7,390 bases of DNA. Source: an uncultured Ardenticatenia bacterium (GTDB lineage: Bacteria; Chloroflexota; Anaerolineae; Promineifilales; Promineifilaceae). Positions 6,978 through 7,390 of the stretch are shown in pieces (within the stretch, counting starts at the first letter, position 1; each line of letters begins with the position of its first letter). The position numbers were made by a program, and so were the translations under genes. The notes beneath the pieces were generated by a model. It saw only the letters and a program-made list of their open reading frames with translations, was not told the origin of the DNA and ran no database searches. The DNA lies in assembly GCA_937858165.1 (NCBI GenBank), contig CALLZA010000620.1, positions 1 through 7,390 on the forward strand, written 5' to 3'.

Positions 6978-7049
6978 ATGTTGCGGAATGCGATCGGCGA
7001 CACGTCGGCTCGGCAAGCGGTTCACCACCATCATACGTGGTCTGACTGA
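6978..7049 (+). CDS. hisL: Histidine operon leader peptide (attenuator ORF)
   Basis: A 23-codon ORF (ATG 6978, TGA 7047) whose peptide ends QAVHHHHTWSD. Its four consecutive His codons (7023-7034: CAC CAC CAT CAT) lie close to the stop, as in enterobacterial his leader peptides. The peptide itself has no expected function. Ribosome stalling at the His codons when charged His-tRNA is scarce would set the fold of the RNA downstream. The setting supports this: a promoter ends 7 bases before the ATG, an intrinsic terminator lies at 7105-7138, and hisG starts at 7152. There is no ribosome site, so translation would begin at the transcript 5' end. ACCAC inside the His codons (7024-7028) can pair with GTGGT (7037-7041), a possible first hairpin. 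The ORF is read directly; the function is inferred. Confidence 0.85.
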   Translation: MLRNAIGDTSARQAVHHHHTWSD

Positions 7050-7054
7050 CGCTG

Positions 7055-7124
7055 CCCGGGTTGAGGTCGCCGGCGGTCGCTACCGCCAAGTATAGCAGTC
7101 AAGCACCCTCCTCAGACCCCTGGG
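7055..7124 (+). promoter_or_regulatory. Antiterminator of the his attenuator
   Basis: 7055-7066 (CCCGGGTTGAGG) can pair with 7110-7124 (CCTCAGACCCCTGGG) to give 12 pairs: 7062-7066 with 7110-7114, G7115 bulged, 7058-7061 with 7116-7119, 7120-7121 bulged, 7055-7057 with 7122-7124. This uses both arms of the terminator stem, so the two folds exclude each other. A ribosome finishing at the stop (7047) would cover the 5' arm and allow termination. One stalled on the His codons would leave it free. A 6-bp hairpin (7072-7077 with 7082-7087) sits in the loop. Confidence 0.6.
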
Positions 7125-7138
7125 GAGGGTTTTTATTT
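7105..7138 (+). terminator. Rho-independent terminator in front of hisG (attenuator)
   Basis: ACCCTCCTCAG (7105-7115) pairs with CTGGGGAGGGT (7120-7130), 11 pairs with one G-U and a 4-base loop, followed by TTTTATTT (7131-7138). It stands 13 bases before the hisG start and after the leader ORF. With no full gene upstream to end, it must act as a conditional (attenuation) terminator. Confidence 0.88.
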
Positions 7139-7140
7139 GT

Positions 7141-7145
7141 GGGGA
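7141..7145 (+). promoter_or_regulatory. Ribosome binding site of hisG
   Basis: GGGGA, 6 bases before ATG 7152. It lies beyond the terminator stem and so is free in read-through transcripts. It contrasts with the leader ORF, which has no ribosome site. Confidence 0.6.
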
Positions 7146-7151
7146 AATCAT

Positions 7152-7217
7152 ATGGAACGAACAGACATTCGCCTGGCTCTGCCGAGCAAGGGCATTTTGC
7201 AGGATGGGACGCTGGAG
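7152..7217 (+). CDS. hisG: ATP phosphoribosyltransferase HisG, N-terminus (3' truncated)
   Basis: The first 22 codons of HisG, the enzyme that condenses ATP with PRPP in the first and feedback-inhibited step of histidine synthesis. The peptide contains IRLALPSKGILQDGTL, matching the conserved N-terminal strand and loop of the family (usually (I/L)R(L/I)ALPSKGRL...TL). The usual Arg after SKG is Ile here. The gene is cut by the library adapter at 7218, so the short or long form and the rest of the his operon cannot be seen. The leader with four His codons immediately upstream independently supports the assignment. Confidence 0.88.
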
Positions 7218-7287
7218 CTGTCTCTTATACACATCTGACGCTGCGGACGAGCGATCTAGTGTAGATCTCGGTGGTCGGGGTATCATT
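7218..7287 (+). other. Illumina Nextera i5-side adapter (contamination)
   Basis: 7218-7236 is the Tn5 mosaic end (CTGTCTCTTATACACATCT). Then comes GACGCTGCGGACGA, with one mismatch to the standard GACGCTGCCGACGA, and then index GCGATCTA (reverse complement TAGATCGC, recognised as N501). The P5 flow-cell sequence follows from 7259 with two mismatches (GGG for CCG near 7278). Mismatches fit falling read quality. The insert ends at 7217. Confidence 0.97.
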
Positions 7288-7390
7288 AAAAAAAAAAAGT
7301 ACAAGTATAATTGCTAAACCGACGTACATGTGGAAAGACATACGACAAAAACAACAGAAAAAAGAACGAACACAAAGCAAGAGCAAACGG
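7288..7390. other. Poly-A and noise beyond the adapter
   Basis: An A run (7288-7298) followed by A-rich sequence with no coherent frame, unlike the GC-rich insert. It is typical of a read that has run off the end of a library molecule. It is not genomic. Confidence 0.9.

Noticed and set aside
6813..7034. 73-codon minus-strand open frame
   Set aside because: It runs through the palindrome and antisense to the his leader ORF, has no recognisable motif, and overlaps the promoter of the 126-residue gene.
6950..7140. T-box riboswitch upstream of hisG
   Set aside because: The conserved T-box sequence (UGG-N-ACCGCG type) is not present, while a His-rich leader ORF with a terminator explains the region.
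7080..7304. Minus-strand open frame across the right adapter
   Set aside because: Its N-terminal half is translated adapter and poly-A (ending DVYKRQ); the rest is antisense to the his leader.

Overview
The window is one assembled fragment of GC-rich bacterial chromosome, bounded at both ends by Illumina Nextera adapter. Genuine genomic DNA runs from about 200 to 7217. Outside it lie an i7-side adapter (134-199), an i5-side adapter (7218-7287), homopolymer, and noise from reading past the end of library molecules. Nothing in 1-199 or 7218-7390 should be read as biology. The high GC, the gene set (M3B oligoendopeptidase, DtxR/MntR regulator, DivIC/FtsB-like protein, PfkB kinase, ParA/ParB, ABC-F ATPase, HisG) and the protein style suggest Chloroflexota, probably Anaerolineae-like. 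That placement is an inference without any database search.

Layout, left to right. The 3' end of an oligoendopeptidase F gene (200-603, +) is followed after one base by a DtxR/MntR-family metalloregulator (605-1273, +). Converging on it is a small membrane protein of the DivIC/FtsB type (1318-1749, -). A 185-bp divergent region with a large palindrome separates that gene from a tight operon of PfkB-family sugar kinase, parA and parB (1935-4444, +). Next comes an ABC-F ATPase (4570-6204, +), whose upstream region can fold into a long stem that includes its start codon. Converging on it are two small minus-strand genes, one a single-span membrane peptide and one an unrecognised 126-residue protein. 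A second large palindrome then precedes the start of a histidine operon: promoter, 23-codon leader ORF, terminator, and the first 22 codons of hisG.

The most striking element is the hisG leader at 6942-7151. It holds a short ORF with four consecutive His codons, a strong intrinsic terminator 13 bases before the hisG Shine-Dalgarno, and a mutually exclusive 12-pair antiterminator. This is the full architecture of ribosome-mediated histidine attenuation as known from the enterobacterial his operon. The leader ORF itself appears to be leaderless, with its ATG at the predicted transcription start.

A second theme is that four apparent first genes of transcripts (DivIC-like gene, pfkB, the 126-residue protein, the his leader ORF) each have a -10-like hexamer 6-7 bases before the start codon. 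Internal genes (parB, the small membrane gene, hisG) instead have Shine-Dalgarno sequences. This suggests common leaderless initiation in this organism. Both large palindromes sit between divergent promoters and share an ACGCAAAG motif, so they look like dispersed chromosomal repeats rather than terminators.
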